Positions 24,476 to 35,900 of a stretch of 64,000 bases of DNA are shown here, piece by piece (positions within the stretch are counted from its first letter, which is position 1; every line of letters begins with the position of its first letter). The translations under genes and the position numbers were made by a program. The DNA is taken from contig KB296765.1 of assembly GCA_000328365.1 (NCBI GenBank), positions 45,460 to 109,459 of the forward strand, in the 5' to 3' direction. The notes below the pieces were generated by a model. The model did not search any database and was not told where the DNA came from. It saw only the letters and a program-made list of their open reading frames with translations. This DNA comes from Capitella teleta. Taxonomy: Eukaryota > Annelida > Polychaeta > Capitellidae.

Positions 24476-25152
24476 ATGGGGTTTTACGGCTCCACCCAAA
24501 CCAATACGGGTGCCAGAACAGAAGGCCCGGGACAGGGGTTTCGCCTACTCTTAGCGGTATTTACACGGGTTCTTTATCCTGCATACCACCATAGACAGTA
24601 GTACACAGCGCCCCGCCTTGTTATGCAGTTGGGCAGCACTGCAGAGTCACAGAAGAATTACAATTGTAATTCACAATCATAATTGTGAAGGAAAGCTCGC
24701 AAAGAATTTTACGATCAGTCGATCAAGATCTTTTACATATTCCTTTTACAAATTCTTCACTAATTTACGAACGAGCTTTTAGCGTGGCTGGCCCCCGCAT
24801 GTGGAACTCGCTACCACTCAATCTACGAGCCATCGATAATGCAATTATTTTTAAAAGACATTTGAAAACTATTCTGTTTACGGAATGTTATCAGGATTTT
24901 TTATAAGTGTTTCACTTTTGTTTTATTAATTTCATTTTTATCCATGTCATCATTGTTTTTATGTAAAGAGCGTTTAGAGCATTTTTATGGATTTTTGGAT
25001 TTTACGCTTTATAAAATAAATTTATTATTATTATTATTATTATTATTATAACGCCCGCGGCCTGATCGGGTCTCGAACCCGGGACCTCGACCCCCACGGT
25101 CGGCATAGGATTGCAGTCAGCCGGTCAAACCGACTGAGCTATTCGGTGCCCC
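24476..25152 (-). mobile_element. tRNA-derived SINE interrupted by a LINE
   Basis: Second copy of the SINE seen at 12208-12545. The body lies at 24476-24682 and the tRNA-like head at 25050-25152, read on the minus strand. The A box is TAGCTCAGTCGG and the B box GGTTCGAGACC, both excellent matches to the Pol III consensus. The two parts are split by a 5'-truncated LINE. The simple-repeat tail is largely missing. Confidence 0.85.
24683..25049 (+). mobile_element. LINE 3' fragment inside the SINE
   Basis: The plus strand encodes the RT C-terminus 'YERAFSVAGPRMWNSLP' followed by 'FKRHLKTILFTECYQDFL' and a stop at 24904-24906. A 3' UTR and an (ATT)n tail (25020-25048) follow. Motif and tail are typical of CR1/L2/jockey-group elements. 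Confidence 0.85.
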
Positions 25153-25159
25153 TTGTGAG

Positions 25160-26130
25160 TGGAAGGAAGGAGGGTGTTTGGGGGGGGGATTACTTGCCAT
25201 CCATTCAGTGATCAAGCTTCGATCGATTATAAAATATCTGTTATGAACCAAAATTCATCGAAATTCATCATAAACGTATCAAATAAATAATTCAATATTA
25301 AATAACACAAGAATTGAAGGGTTGAAATAGTGCTTAGAAGACGTATATCAGAGCGCCTTTTCATTGATATAAATGTCTCGCAACCGACGAAGTTTCCCAT
25401 AGATTACAGGCAAGGCCGCATTATTCCTACAAGAATCACTACATTAAGTACGTTGCGAGTTTGCAGGCTGGCCACGTCGGGTCGTCGGAAGCCTACGTGT
25501 GTATCGTAAAACGGAGGCGTATAAGAACTGCTCTGATGTTTGACCAAATTCTCGTTTTTTTTAGCAACCAGTGATTGATTCGCATTTGCAAGTCAACTTC
25601 TCATTCGTCAGACGCAGCAGCCAGAGTGGGGGCCAAGAGCACGTGACCCTCGCGTCAGTAAACACTCATAGCAACAGACTGTTATAGGCGCCAATCCCTC
25701 CTAAACATCCAATCAAAATGACCCCCACTGGGCGGTATATGGAACTCAGGACACGTGTACAACTTGTAGGCTACTGTAAGATCACCATAGCCTATATTAG
25801 GCTGCTTAGCCAGGCGATTTTATGGCTGTGTCGACATAGATGTGCACAGATTCGACATCGGTCTATCTCTCCATTGTGAAAAAAATTGTCATAATATTAT
25901 AATTATAATTATATTATAGCGTGTCCGCTGTGTCGCCTAACTGAGCGACTCGCAATTTCACACGAATTACAAAATACACGTCTATTCGAGAGAAAATTCA
26001 TACTATAATGTGAGCAAAAATACACGGAAGACAAAACCGAACCCAAATTTGCTAACATATTATAACTTTGTGCAAAATTCGAGCGTTTTTGGTTCGCCGA
26101 AACCGGAATCTGCAATAATCGCGTGGAGGA
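25160..26130. other. No gene seen; likely promoter side of the small peptide gene
   Basis: Intergenic sequence ending just before the strong start context at 26141-26150. No repeat family recognised. Confidence 0.35.
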
Positions 26131-26144
26131 ATGGCAGGGTTGCC

Positions 26145-27053
26145 ATGGCAATGGGAGACACGTAAGGACCGCTTTTCATGAGCGATGTCGAATCTCTGTG
26201 TATATACAAGCTAATCTCTATAGGCCTTTCTATGCGTCGGCATCAGTTTCGCTAAATGGAACTGTTTATAATAATTTTAAAATATTGAGCTACGTTGTCA
26301 TCAAGGTGATTTGCCAATAGAAACAAGGCGCCAAACGGCTTCCGTTCTTCGAAGACGTGTCCAATTCGTGTTGAACGTGGATGATAAATCATGAGACATA
26401 GTCTATCAGACCCTTATTCCCCACTACACACTACACAGTGGGACGCTGTACATTTGCGTTTATGAACACATGTAACTCGGGGCTTTCAGCCTATCGTTTA
26501 TTTAAGCCAAGAACAAAGTCTGCTGCTATTCTGGAGTTGGCCAATTCACTTTCTATTGTGTACACAATACACACGTTGCTGAAGAAATGGTTCTTGGAAG
26601 AGAATCGTACATTAAATGAGCCATATAATTATACATGTATATGCTTTGCTATATACATGCATAGATATTACATAACAATGAATGCAATGCGCTGCAAACA
26701 CCTGGCTTTTATTTATTTTGGTTGCAGATTCGCAGTTGTCGCGACCAGGTTGCTGGTCGTTCTCTTGGCTCTGCTTGGCGTCATCGCTGGCGTCAGAACA
26801 CGTGACCAGGACCAGGCGCTCAGCGACGCCCTGGTCGCATATCGGTGCGGAGCTGACCGCACGAACCGCCGGTCAATAGCCTCCGACGGCTATCTGTGTG
26901 GCACGTGCCTCGATTGCGCGGGATGTTTGAATTCGTGCGAACGGAGAACGTGTTGGTGAGTGAAATGGAAACACGACATGAATATGACCATCGGTTTTCA
27001 GTTATTACAGCACTTTGATGTGCAGTTCGTCAGCCATCCCTGGTTGCTTTTGA
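26145..27053 (+). CDS. Small secreted cysteine-rich peptide, family not recognised
   Basis: Three-exon model: 26145-26161, 26728-26955, 27002-27053; 98 aa. The start has an ideal context (GCCATGG). The first intron begins AC|GTAAGG and ends TTTGGTTGCAG; the second runs TGTTG|GTGAGT to TTTTCAG. The phases match and the frame closes on TGA. The first 28 residues (MAMGDTFAVVATRLLVVLLA...) form a signal peptide with a long Leu/Val core. The mature part is about 70 aa and has ten cysteines, clustered as YRC...LCGTC, LDCAGC, LNSC, RTCC, LMC and GCF, which would allow five disulfides. A second acceptor nine bases on (27011) would remove three residues in frame. A poly(A) signal lies at 27214-27219. 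A rival ATG at 26131 in another frame gives a less convincing 60-aa product. Function unknown; an extracellular signalling, matrix or defence peptide would be guesses. Confidence 0.6.
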
Positions 27054-27500
27054 CAACCAAGTGAAAACGAAAGCAAACCCGTCCAAGTACATTATGATTC
27101 AGTCAGCTGTGATCAGATGTGGAGATCATTACGTCCTTCCGCCAATTTAATATATTACACGAGAAGCAAAAGAAAATATTGAAAAACAATAAGAAAAAAA
27201 AGAAAGAAAAGAGAATAAATCGTACAAAGCAGAAATGGTTTTTGATTTTATTTATTGAATTCAGCTGAAAATTGGAATATTAAACAGAAAGAGACAACTT
27301 GGACATTATTTCTGATTACTGGGGTCATCACAGTTGGTTTTGCCTCGTAGCGAGAGGGCGGACGGAATACGAGATTAAAAAGCGACGACCCAAAGGCCCT
27401 ACAAAGCAAGAGGCACTTCATTCAAGGTCAACGTGCGGCAGCTATTTGAGATACCTAAGGAGAGATAAGAGATAATACAACGCTGCTCAGCGTGGCACTC

Positions 27501-30500
27501 TCACTTGTTTGCCCAATCCTGGCGTCCAGTTGCGTTGACGGTTTGTCTTGAGGCGGAGGTCTTGTTGTTGAGGGAAAGAGGAGCCGGCTCAACCCTCTTC
27601 CAGCCTCCAGGGCGGAAACCTGATTCAGAAAGGAAAATCAGAGAACGCGTTTGGAATTGAAGCTGAACCTGTTTTATTCTGAGGGGCAGTGGGTCCGAAC
27701 GAGGGGACGTATGACGCATTGCCGTTATTGGAGCTGATGGGAGCTGAGCGAGAAATGAAATCTGAATCACGATCAGAAATCAAGCCAAACTACTAACCCA
27801 GGTTCTTGGCCTTACTTGCACCAAAGCCGGGTTTGCTGTTCCAGGAATTAGGCGTGTTCTCCTTCTGACCTCTGCTCAGAGGAGTTTTGCCTGCAACAGA
27901 GAGCGTTATGACGTTCATGGAGAGCCGCACTCACCTCCTGGCATGTATCTCGATTTGCTCATGTACAAGTGCTTTGCTGATGAAGCAGACGATCGACCAG
28001 AGTTCAAACGTGATGCAACAGTGTTGCCGATTTTTGGCAGAGCGCCAGGTTTAGGGCCCACGTTTGAGCTGAAGAAGAAAAGAGAGGTCATGAGGAAGGA
28101 AGAGATTGGCAGAGGTCAGGGAGGTCATGAGGAAGGAAGAGATTGGCAGAGGTCAGGGAGGTCATGAGGAAAGAAGAAATTGGCAGAGGTCAGGGAGGTC
28201 ATGAGGAAGGAAGAGATTGGCAGAGGTCAAGGAGGTCATGAGGAAGGAAGAGATTGGCAGAGGTCAGGGAGATCATGAGGAAAGAAGAGATTGGCAGAGG
28301 TCAGGGAGGTCATGAGGAAGGAAGAGATTGGCAGAGGTCAAGGAGGTCATGAGGAAGGAAGAGATTGGCAGAGGTCAAGGAGGTCATGAGGAAGGAAGAG
28401 ATTGGCAGAGGTCAAGGAGGTCATGAGGAAGGAAGAGATTGGCAGAGGTCAGGGAGGTCATTCACTTACGAGAAGAAGTCGTCATCAAGGTCATCAATGA
28501 TTGACTTCTTGCGATGTGACGTGACTGCGTGATTAACCGGTTTTAGCGGAAGCTTCTTACCGAACGTGGAACTGAACAAAGTGAAAAAAAACACAAAACC
28601 AGTTAGAATTGCAAATCATACAAAGTGAAAGCAGCATTCAAGCAGTGAAACATGTGGGTGAAAGGTCAGCAATGAAATGGCAACCTGCTCAGAACACAAA
28701 CACACGACATTCAAGTGAAGGAGCAAAAGTGGCTTACGCAAAGAAATCGTCATCATTCTTGTTCAGCTGAGGTGGCGGCCTCTGTGGATGAGGCTTGAAA
28801 CCAACGTTGCTCTGCTTCTTAATCTCAAGAGGAGCTGCAGGCTTCTTAGGGAAACTCATGGAGATATCAAAGTCATCCCAGTCATCCAGAGTGCTGCCCA
28901 GACCTCCACCTCCTCCACCTCCTCCCCATTTTGTGCGACCTTCCTTCTTATCAGGGGAACCAACACCATATGATGGTTGATGCTGTTTGAAGATTAGCGT
29001 CGTAAAGAAAAGTGTCCTATGTGGTTGGACTGACCTGCTGGCTGGCCGCCTGTGATTGGGAGGCAGGGGCTTGAGTCCTGAGGGGAGACGGTGCGTCCAG
29101 ATGGGGAAGCAGAGGGGAGGCAGGTTTCCTGGGCTCCATTTTGACGGCCGAGGGAATCGTTCGCTGGTTGTTCTGAGCTGAGTTCTGTCGCATTCCCAGG
29201 TTCTGACCTACTTTAAAGAAATTATGTCGCAACGACTGAAATAGAAAGAGAGTCAAGAAGTGAAGCGCATGATGAGGCTTGAACGACCTGTTGGGCAGTG
29301 GGCCGCCTCTGGGGGTCCCAAAAGAGGCTGTCCCTGAGCAGTGCAAGACCCTCGGGTCCAGCGCTAGGGATGAGCTGCTTCAAGGGCGTTGACACCATTT
29401 GCGGCCACCGGAAGTTCATGGCTGCTGCCAATTTATGACCCTCATTCCACTCAGACTGCAGAGGAACGCGTGAGGCACAACGGAAAGGGCGGAGAAGGTT
29501 GCTTACCTTTGAGGGTGTACCTAGCACAGCGCACACTTTGAACAGCTGATCGATCTCACTGCTGCCGGGAAAGAGAGGTCGCAACGTGTACAACTCAGCC
29601 ATGATGCAACCCAGCGCCCAGATGTCCAGGGGAGATGAGTAGGACGTTGACCTCAGCAGCACTTCTGGGGCGCGGTACCTGAAATGAACGTAATCACAAG
29701 TGGCCACAAGGGGGCGCTGTTACTGACCATCGCGTGGACACGTAGTCTGTGTACGGGGGTCGTGAGCGGATCTCCCGGGCGAGGCCAAAATCAGCGACCT
29801 TGACACACTCAGGACCAGAACAGAGGAGGTTTTCTGGCTTCAAATCTCGATGGAAATATCCTGCAAAAGAGATTTCATGTTCAGGGAACAAAACACAAGA
29901 AATGCAAAAGTAACAGGCACCGATTCATTGTGCTGGTGATAAATAGTACAGTTGAACATGAATGATGTAAAATAATATCAACATAATTAATACAGTGATA
30001 TTCATAATCAACTGTCATATGTGGTGATGGTTCTTGTCTGCAGTGTATTAATAACAATTAATTGTAATAAATTATCATTATAATAAATTATAATATCAAT
30101 GGTAAATGTACTACTCAGTAAGGATCTGCAATGGCGGAAGTAAATCCGATTTAAAATTGAGGAAAACTCTGAACCAATGATTGTGCTAACATAGTCAATG
30201 CGAAATTGGTTAAAATATGAAGCATTTTGTGTTCCGTTCGGGTGAAGCAATTGGTGATTAGAGAAGCACCAAGGTCATCTCCATTTGGTTCAATTGCATT
30301 GAGTGAATTGTTGCTAGGTGTGAATGATTTAACATCAAAGTAATTAACATCAACTATATTATTAATACAGTTGTATACAAATATAGGATCACTAATTGCA
30401 AAAAGACAGTGGAAGAATGTATATAAATCAATACAACGATGAACATAACTGATTGCTATTGCAAATGCTGCCAGTATTAAATCGACCGTTGACTGAAGAA

Positions 30501-31314
30501 ATTCTGCTCAACAGTCAAGCACCATAAATCAATATTATCTAATATCTACATCATTTGCAGTCAACATAACTTTCAGCTGCTTCCTGGTCCAAAGATATTC
30601 ACATTTTTCTTCTGTTTAATTTAAACATAAATCAAACGCTTGGGTGAATTCCGTCTCAATCACCAGAAGCAAAGCACAAACTCACTCAGGCGATTAAGGA
30701 TCAATAATAAAATCAGATTTCTTGGATTGGAACCAAGAAGAAATATGAGATGAGAAAGAGATGCTCGTTAAAAGAAAAGACAGCCAAATTGAACAAACCG
30801 TGTTTGTGCATAAATGCTAATCCTTGCAGCACTTGATACATTATGTTGCGAACGGTTGACTCTGGAAACAACTTGTCTCTGAAAAAGACGGAAACCGTCG
30901 TTCGGAGTGGATTCAACAGAGGTCACCAACCTGTCTTTAATCATCTGATAAAGATTCTCTTTCATGTACTCAAACACAAAATACAAAATATCGTTCTCCC
31001 GAATGACTTCCTTCAATTTCACTATATTTGCGTGGTTCAACTTTCTCAATGACTGAAATAAAAAAAGAGAAATTTGATTTAAAATTCAATTAATGAACCT
31101 GAAACAGACCTTCACTTCCCGTAGATTCAAGCACTCGTCCCAGGAATAAAATTTCTTCTTCATTCTGCAAGAACATTGATGATGGCAGCAGAGACATAAA
31201 TGTATGCACTCACTTTTTAATAGCTACTTTTTCGTTGGACTGCACAGTCGTTGCCAGAATGACGCTGCCGTATGTGCCATCGCCCAACTGCTTGGCAAAC
31301 TGATAACGATTCAT
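27501..31314 (-). CDS. MAK/CILK1 (ICK) family ciliary protein kinase
   Basis: Ser/Thr kinase of the RCK group, which controls cilium length and intraflagellar transport turnaround. Fourteen exons: 31314-31214, 31164-31110, 31052-30931, 30878-30799, 29860-29728, 29678-29507, 29455-29288, 29235-29035, 28982-28738, 28571-28470, 28068-27935, 27890-27798, 27743-27669, 27619-27501; 599 aa. The kinase domain spans about 4-285, with a GDGTYGSV loop, Lys33 (VAIKK), Asp125 (HRDLKPEN), Asp143 (DFG) and the TDY activation motif Thr157-Asp-Tyr159. These numbers equal those I recall for mammalian MAK/CILK1. The tail is Gly/Pro/Ser-rich with paired acidic-aromatic patches ([23 protein letters not shown]) and ends GRQDWANK, like the family's GRTDWVAKYGG end. 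Introns hold a 37-bp minisatellite (28087-28465). Poly(A) signals on this strand are at 27247-27256. MAK and CILK1 are vertebrate duplicates, so a pre-duplication single gene is likely. Confidence 0.95.
28087..28465. repeat. 37-bp minisatellite with DR3-type AGGTCA pairs, in a MAK intron
   Basis: About ten units (GTCATGAGGAAGGAAGAGAT...) between exons 10 and 11. The unit junctions create AGGTCA-NNN-AGGTCA (N3 = AGG or GGG), a direct repeat with spacing three, about once per unit. It lies in non-coding DNA, and unit variation is low. Confidence 0.9.
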
Positions 31315-31329
31315 GATGATTCACAAGGA

Positions 31330-32940
31330 TATCTTCATGCCATAACTGCAAAACCGTGAAAACGGGAATAAACAGTTCATCAAATTATGTGATTCAGAAT
31401 AAGCGATTTTCTAAATAAATTACATGAAAATTCACATTTGCATTTTCACCTTTTAAGCTATTTTATAGTCCCTCTCATGATAAAAAATATGAACTTCAAA
31501 TTTGAAATTAGAATACTGAATTCAGCACTCACGCAGCCTTCAGCGAGACGTGTCACGTGGTATGCTCAGCCTCATACGCTGATACGGTGCTGTTATTAAG
31601 TTTGATCTCAATGTTTAAAACAAATATGAAACACCATGTAATTCAACAATTAACTAATTGAATAATTTCCAATAAGCAGTAACTTTTTACCCAACCCTCA
31701 GTTCCTAAGTATAAGTGTTGGTGAATAAATTATTATAATCATATCAATTACTATTATGATAATCACAATAAAAGAAATAATTAATCCGATTATTATTATC
31801 CCATTCCAATCACGACAGTGTATTAGAAATTGGAATTAAGTGACCACAGAGCAGTGGTTTGGATATATCGTCGGTTTAACATGGATGACACTCGGTTTTA
31901 AGTTGAGATTTAATTAATTTAGCATAAAATCCGTTTGACAGCTGAACATTCTCTCAATGTTTGCTTCCATGTCAACCACACAACGTAGAGCAAAACGACG
32001 AAAATCGGTGAAAAAGGCGTCGCTGCTTCAACTCACCAAAATCAACGCTCACATAAATGAGAAAGAACATGTGCAAAACACCGACAAACGTGGAATTAAA
32101 CCGCATCACGGAATTCACAGAGAAATTAGACAATTTCCGCGCAACATGCTCAGTGATGTCTGTTTATCCTCATTTGCATATTCAGTGATTTCAAAACGAG
32201 GCTGCGCCGTCACCTGGCGAATGCGGCAAACACTACGCATGCGAAGTGTGGCCCGCATTCGCCAGGGGACAGCAGCGCCAGGCATCATTACGTAACAAGC
32301 CCCTCTTGGGTTTAAACTGCTGGTTTTGCCGTCGCTTGGTTGCTGGGCGATTTCTGAGTAATGTGAGAAGATTTGCAGTGTTGAATTACACTTGTACTTT
32401 TTGTGCTAAATTCCCACTTTTATATTTAGAGTACTTCTACCAGAATCTTAATCATTTCATAATTTGTGCAAACACAAACTTCTTGTTCAATTCGAAATAA
32501 GGCATTTTCTCAATTGCTTTCAAAAGAGTTTTATTGATCTAGAAATCAAGCAACGCCTCTCACCGGTTGCCAGGAAAAAACTGATGGAACATCGCCATGA
32601 AACACATTCAAATATTTTATTCATAAGTCATAACATAGCATTCATTTCACAAGAAGCCAATCAAATGAAAACATTCATCAAAAGTTCTCCACAAATATCC
32701 ATTCTTTTGCTTCACGCATCGAAAGGAGCAAAAAATAAAAAAAATAAACTAAATCCTTTCATCCAAAATCACATTCTTCAAAACCGAAGGAAAATAAAAA
32801 AAGCAAAAAAAAAAAAAAGAAAAAAAAAAAAAGAAAAAAATCAGCAACAAAATCGAAGCAAATAAATTTCATGCAAGAGATGCATTGATTCCTGACTAGC
32901 TCATTCAGTCATTCACACAAGGACAATCAACCGAGCACCT
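31330..32940. other. Intergenic between MAK (5' side) and L3MBTL (3' side)
   Basis: AT-rich. It holds a strong inverted repeat at 32213-32266 and a 112-codon plus-strand frame (31957-32295) that I do not consider a gene. Both neighbouring genes are on the minus strand, so the L3MBTL 3' UTR (poly(A) candidates TTTATT near 32530 and 32618) and the MAK promoter should lie here. Confidence 0.45.
32213..32266. repeat. Cruciform-capable inverted repeat
   Basis: The arms CCTGGCGAATGCGG (32213-32226) and CCGCATTCGCCAGG (32253-32266) are perfect 14-bp complements. The loop holds a further near-palindrome, ACACTACGCATGCGAAGTGT. It is GC-rich in an AT-rich spacer. Confidence 0.85.
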
Positions 32941-32944
32941 TCAT

Positions 32945-35900
32945 CTACTTGGGGCTGGTGCTCACTTCTAGCTCCGTGTTGCTTTGCATCATCAGAATGC
33001 TGTTGTATATCTTCAGTGCTGGACCCAACTTCACCTGAAGAATCTTCACAATGTCAGCTTGATTCAGAAGCATTAACGCCTCGCCATCAATATCCTGAGA
33101 GAAATAATTTATTTAACGATAAATTCCTTTGTGATTAACTGACCTGCTCGATAAACTGAGGGGCAAGGTCACTGCAACCAGGCAAGGTCGCAACGAAGGA
33201 GGCCACCTCATGAGGACCCCACGAAGCAACATCTTTTGCGTTGTACTGATGCACGCCAGGCAGAAGCTTGCAGTGTTGCTCCCAGCACAAAGGCAGATCC
33301 CTGGAGGGGGGAGGAAATGCCGCTGGTCCGTTGATGGACGCCATGAACACACTCTGGTGAATCCCCTGGTGGAGGTTATGCACACCATTCTCACTTGCTT
33401 CTATGGCGCAAAATTTAGACGCAGCGCCATGCAAGTCATTGCTACGGTTCTGCTGTTGTTGCTGCTGTAACTCCTTCTGTTTCAACATCAGCTGTTTGAT
33501 TTTATTCCTGCAAAAACAGATTCAAAATAAGCCAATCCCCCAGAGGACCCTACTTCTTCCTTCCTCTGCCGGAACCAGGGCCATACAGCGGCTTCTCCAA
33601 CTTAACCTCAACCTCCGCGGAGGGCGTACCAGAGGGACTGTTGAGTTTCTCCGCTAGGGGGCAGCCTGATGTGCGGTGGTGAGCAGTGTACTTGCCAGTC
33701 ACATGACCCAAACCATCGCAACCGGGGGTTGGGCATTTGCTAGAAAAAAAACAAAAAAAGAAACAAAAACAATAAAAACAATTAAAACCTGCGTTAAGGA
33801 AATCTGAGTGCGCACCCTTCGTTCATTTTGTATGGATCTGAGATGTCGTTTGGATGTGAATCAGCTCTGGCCAAAGTGGAAATGCGGTCCTGGATCGGCC
33901 ATTCTTTGTTGATGTTCATGTTAGAGTAAGGACAGCCGAATGCACTGCGTGAACACCAAATAGACAGCAGGGGGCATTGGGGGGTGGGGGGGGAGGGCCT
34001 TACCTGTGGTGGCCCGTGTACTTGGCTCCTTTGATGTGCCCAACCCCATTGCACCCAGGGGTAGGACAGCCACCTTGGCTCGGAGAGGTCGTCAGTTCAG
34101 CTGGGGTTATAGGAGGGGTCAAAGGGTATCCAGTACGCAGGCACCAGCCAGGAGGGTGAAGGTCAAGGCAGTCGTCCTCCTCCCAGTAATCATAAATGTC
34201 AAACCAACCGTCAAAGTGCAGCAGCACTCTGTAAGGCTCCGTCTCAAAAATGGTGGCCACACGGATGAGGATTGGGTTCCTGCGATCGGCAACCTCAACC
34301 CGCATTCCCTTTTGGAAGCCATGTGGAGGACGCTGAGCAAAAGCAAATCAGCTGAATCGTAAAACAAAGCGTTGAATAGCCTACGGTTTTGAAGGCCCTT
34401 GCGGGGACAGCCTGCGTCTTTGTGGCTCTGAGGTACTTTTCCCACGTGAAGCCAGCGATATCTTCCCAATCTGAAAAACCAGCGATGTGATGAGTTATGT
34501 AAAAGAGACAACTAGTGTTACCATTGGGGGGAGAGAGCACTTTGGCGTTGGCCTGACACCATCCCACAGGGTGGATGTAGGGAGAAGAGGGATCGCACCA
34601 GTAATCATAGGAGTCCTCCCAACCATCAAAGTGAATCAGAATGCGATCTCCAAGAACATCAACCACAGTCGCTACACACGTCAGAGAGGAGTTCTTCTTG
34701 TCAACAGCCTCCAGCTTCATGCCGATCCGGAATCCATGCGGAGTGACAGACTAAAGGAGGAGATGAACGAACGAGGGAAACGCGATGCACTCACCGCCAC
34801 TTGCGTGTTGGCAAACAGGTTCTTTGGTGCTGCTTGGGATTTGCTTGACTTCAGGTACGTGGACCAGCTGAAATTGTCTGAGGTGAAACCTGGAAGATAG
34901 AAACACACAGTCAAATATGCAAATGAGTATGCAAATGAGTGTGCAGTTATGCTCTCAAAGGCAGACATTATTAATATCGAGTGGTATAATGTAATTAGAC
35001 CACTTCTGTAGAAGTGACAGAAAATTGCAGTCTGTACAAACACTTTGGTGAACAAACGCTACGCATATCTACAACCATCTGGGATAAGTGACTATACAAG
35101 TATGCATTTATCAGCTACAAATATATTCTACAGAACAGGAAATTCCGCACGATGCTAAATTTCCAAAGCCCAAGACTGACGAGGAAATTTCCTGTTCTAC
35201 CGATATCTGCTGATGATTGGCAACAACAGCCCAAATGCAAAGGTCCGAGCCCTGACCTTCGACCCCAGTCAAATTTCAAGTTATGAAGCGTGTTTTACGA
35301 AAGCACCTCAATCCACCAAGCAGCAGCAGAGGCTGCGAGATGCCACAAAACCCAAAGCACCTGATCACGTAACAGTTCTGAATTGATAAGGACAACTAAG
35401 CAGACATGCAGCGTATAGCAACCGCCAAGGAATTATGAAAAGAGGAATTAAACGCATCAACTCACCGTGACCTGAACGCAAAAAGACAACATCAGAGAGG
35501 TCTTGAACCAGGCAACACTTACCTCGAGGGGGTTGCAGCTTCTTCCCATTCTTCTCAGCCCAGCCAGCGGGAAAGATAAACGGAGAGTCAGCGTTCGTCC
35601 AGAAGTCATAGCATTCATTGTAGCCGTCAAAGTGTAGCCGGAGCCGGTAACCTTTGACCTCAGCCACTGTGAGCACGCAGTAGAGCGAAGGATTCCTCGT
35701 GTCAATTCCCTCCAGCTTCATGCCAGCGCGATATCCGTTCTTTGCGTTGGGAAACGCCTGCAACAAAACCACTGAGCTCCCATTGCAGAGGGAAGGGCAC
35801 TGACCTCTTTAAAGAGCTTTGTGGGAGCGGGTTGTGCTTTCTCCGCATCGAGGTAAGCGGCCCAATTGAAGCCTCGTTTCTTGGATGGAACCGTGAGATC

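Noticed and set aside
25050-25152. Stand-alone tRNA gene suggested by good A and B boxes
   Set aside because: The same head is attached to a shared SINE body in the other copy, so it is a retroposon promoter; no proper acceptor stem was seen.
26131-26879. Alternative 60-aa product from ATG 26131 in another frame
   Set aside because: It lacks a signal peptide and a cysteine pattern; the frame from ATG 26145 has a better start context and coherent exons.
31957-32295. 112-codon basic frame beginning MFASMSTTQRRAKRR
   Set aside because: Overlaps the GC-rich inverted repeat, has no splice or poly(A) context, and no family resemblance.
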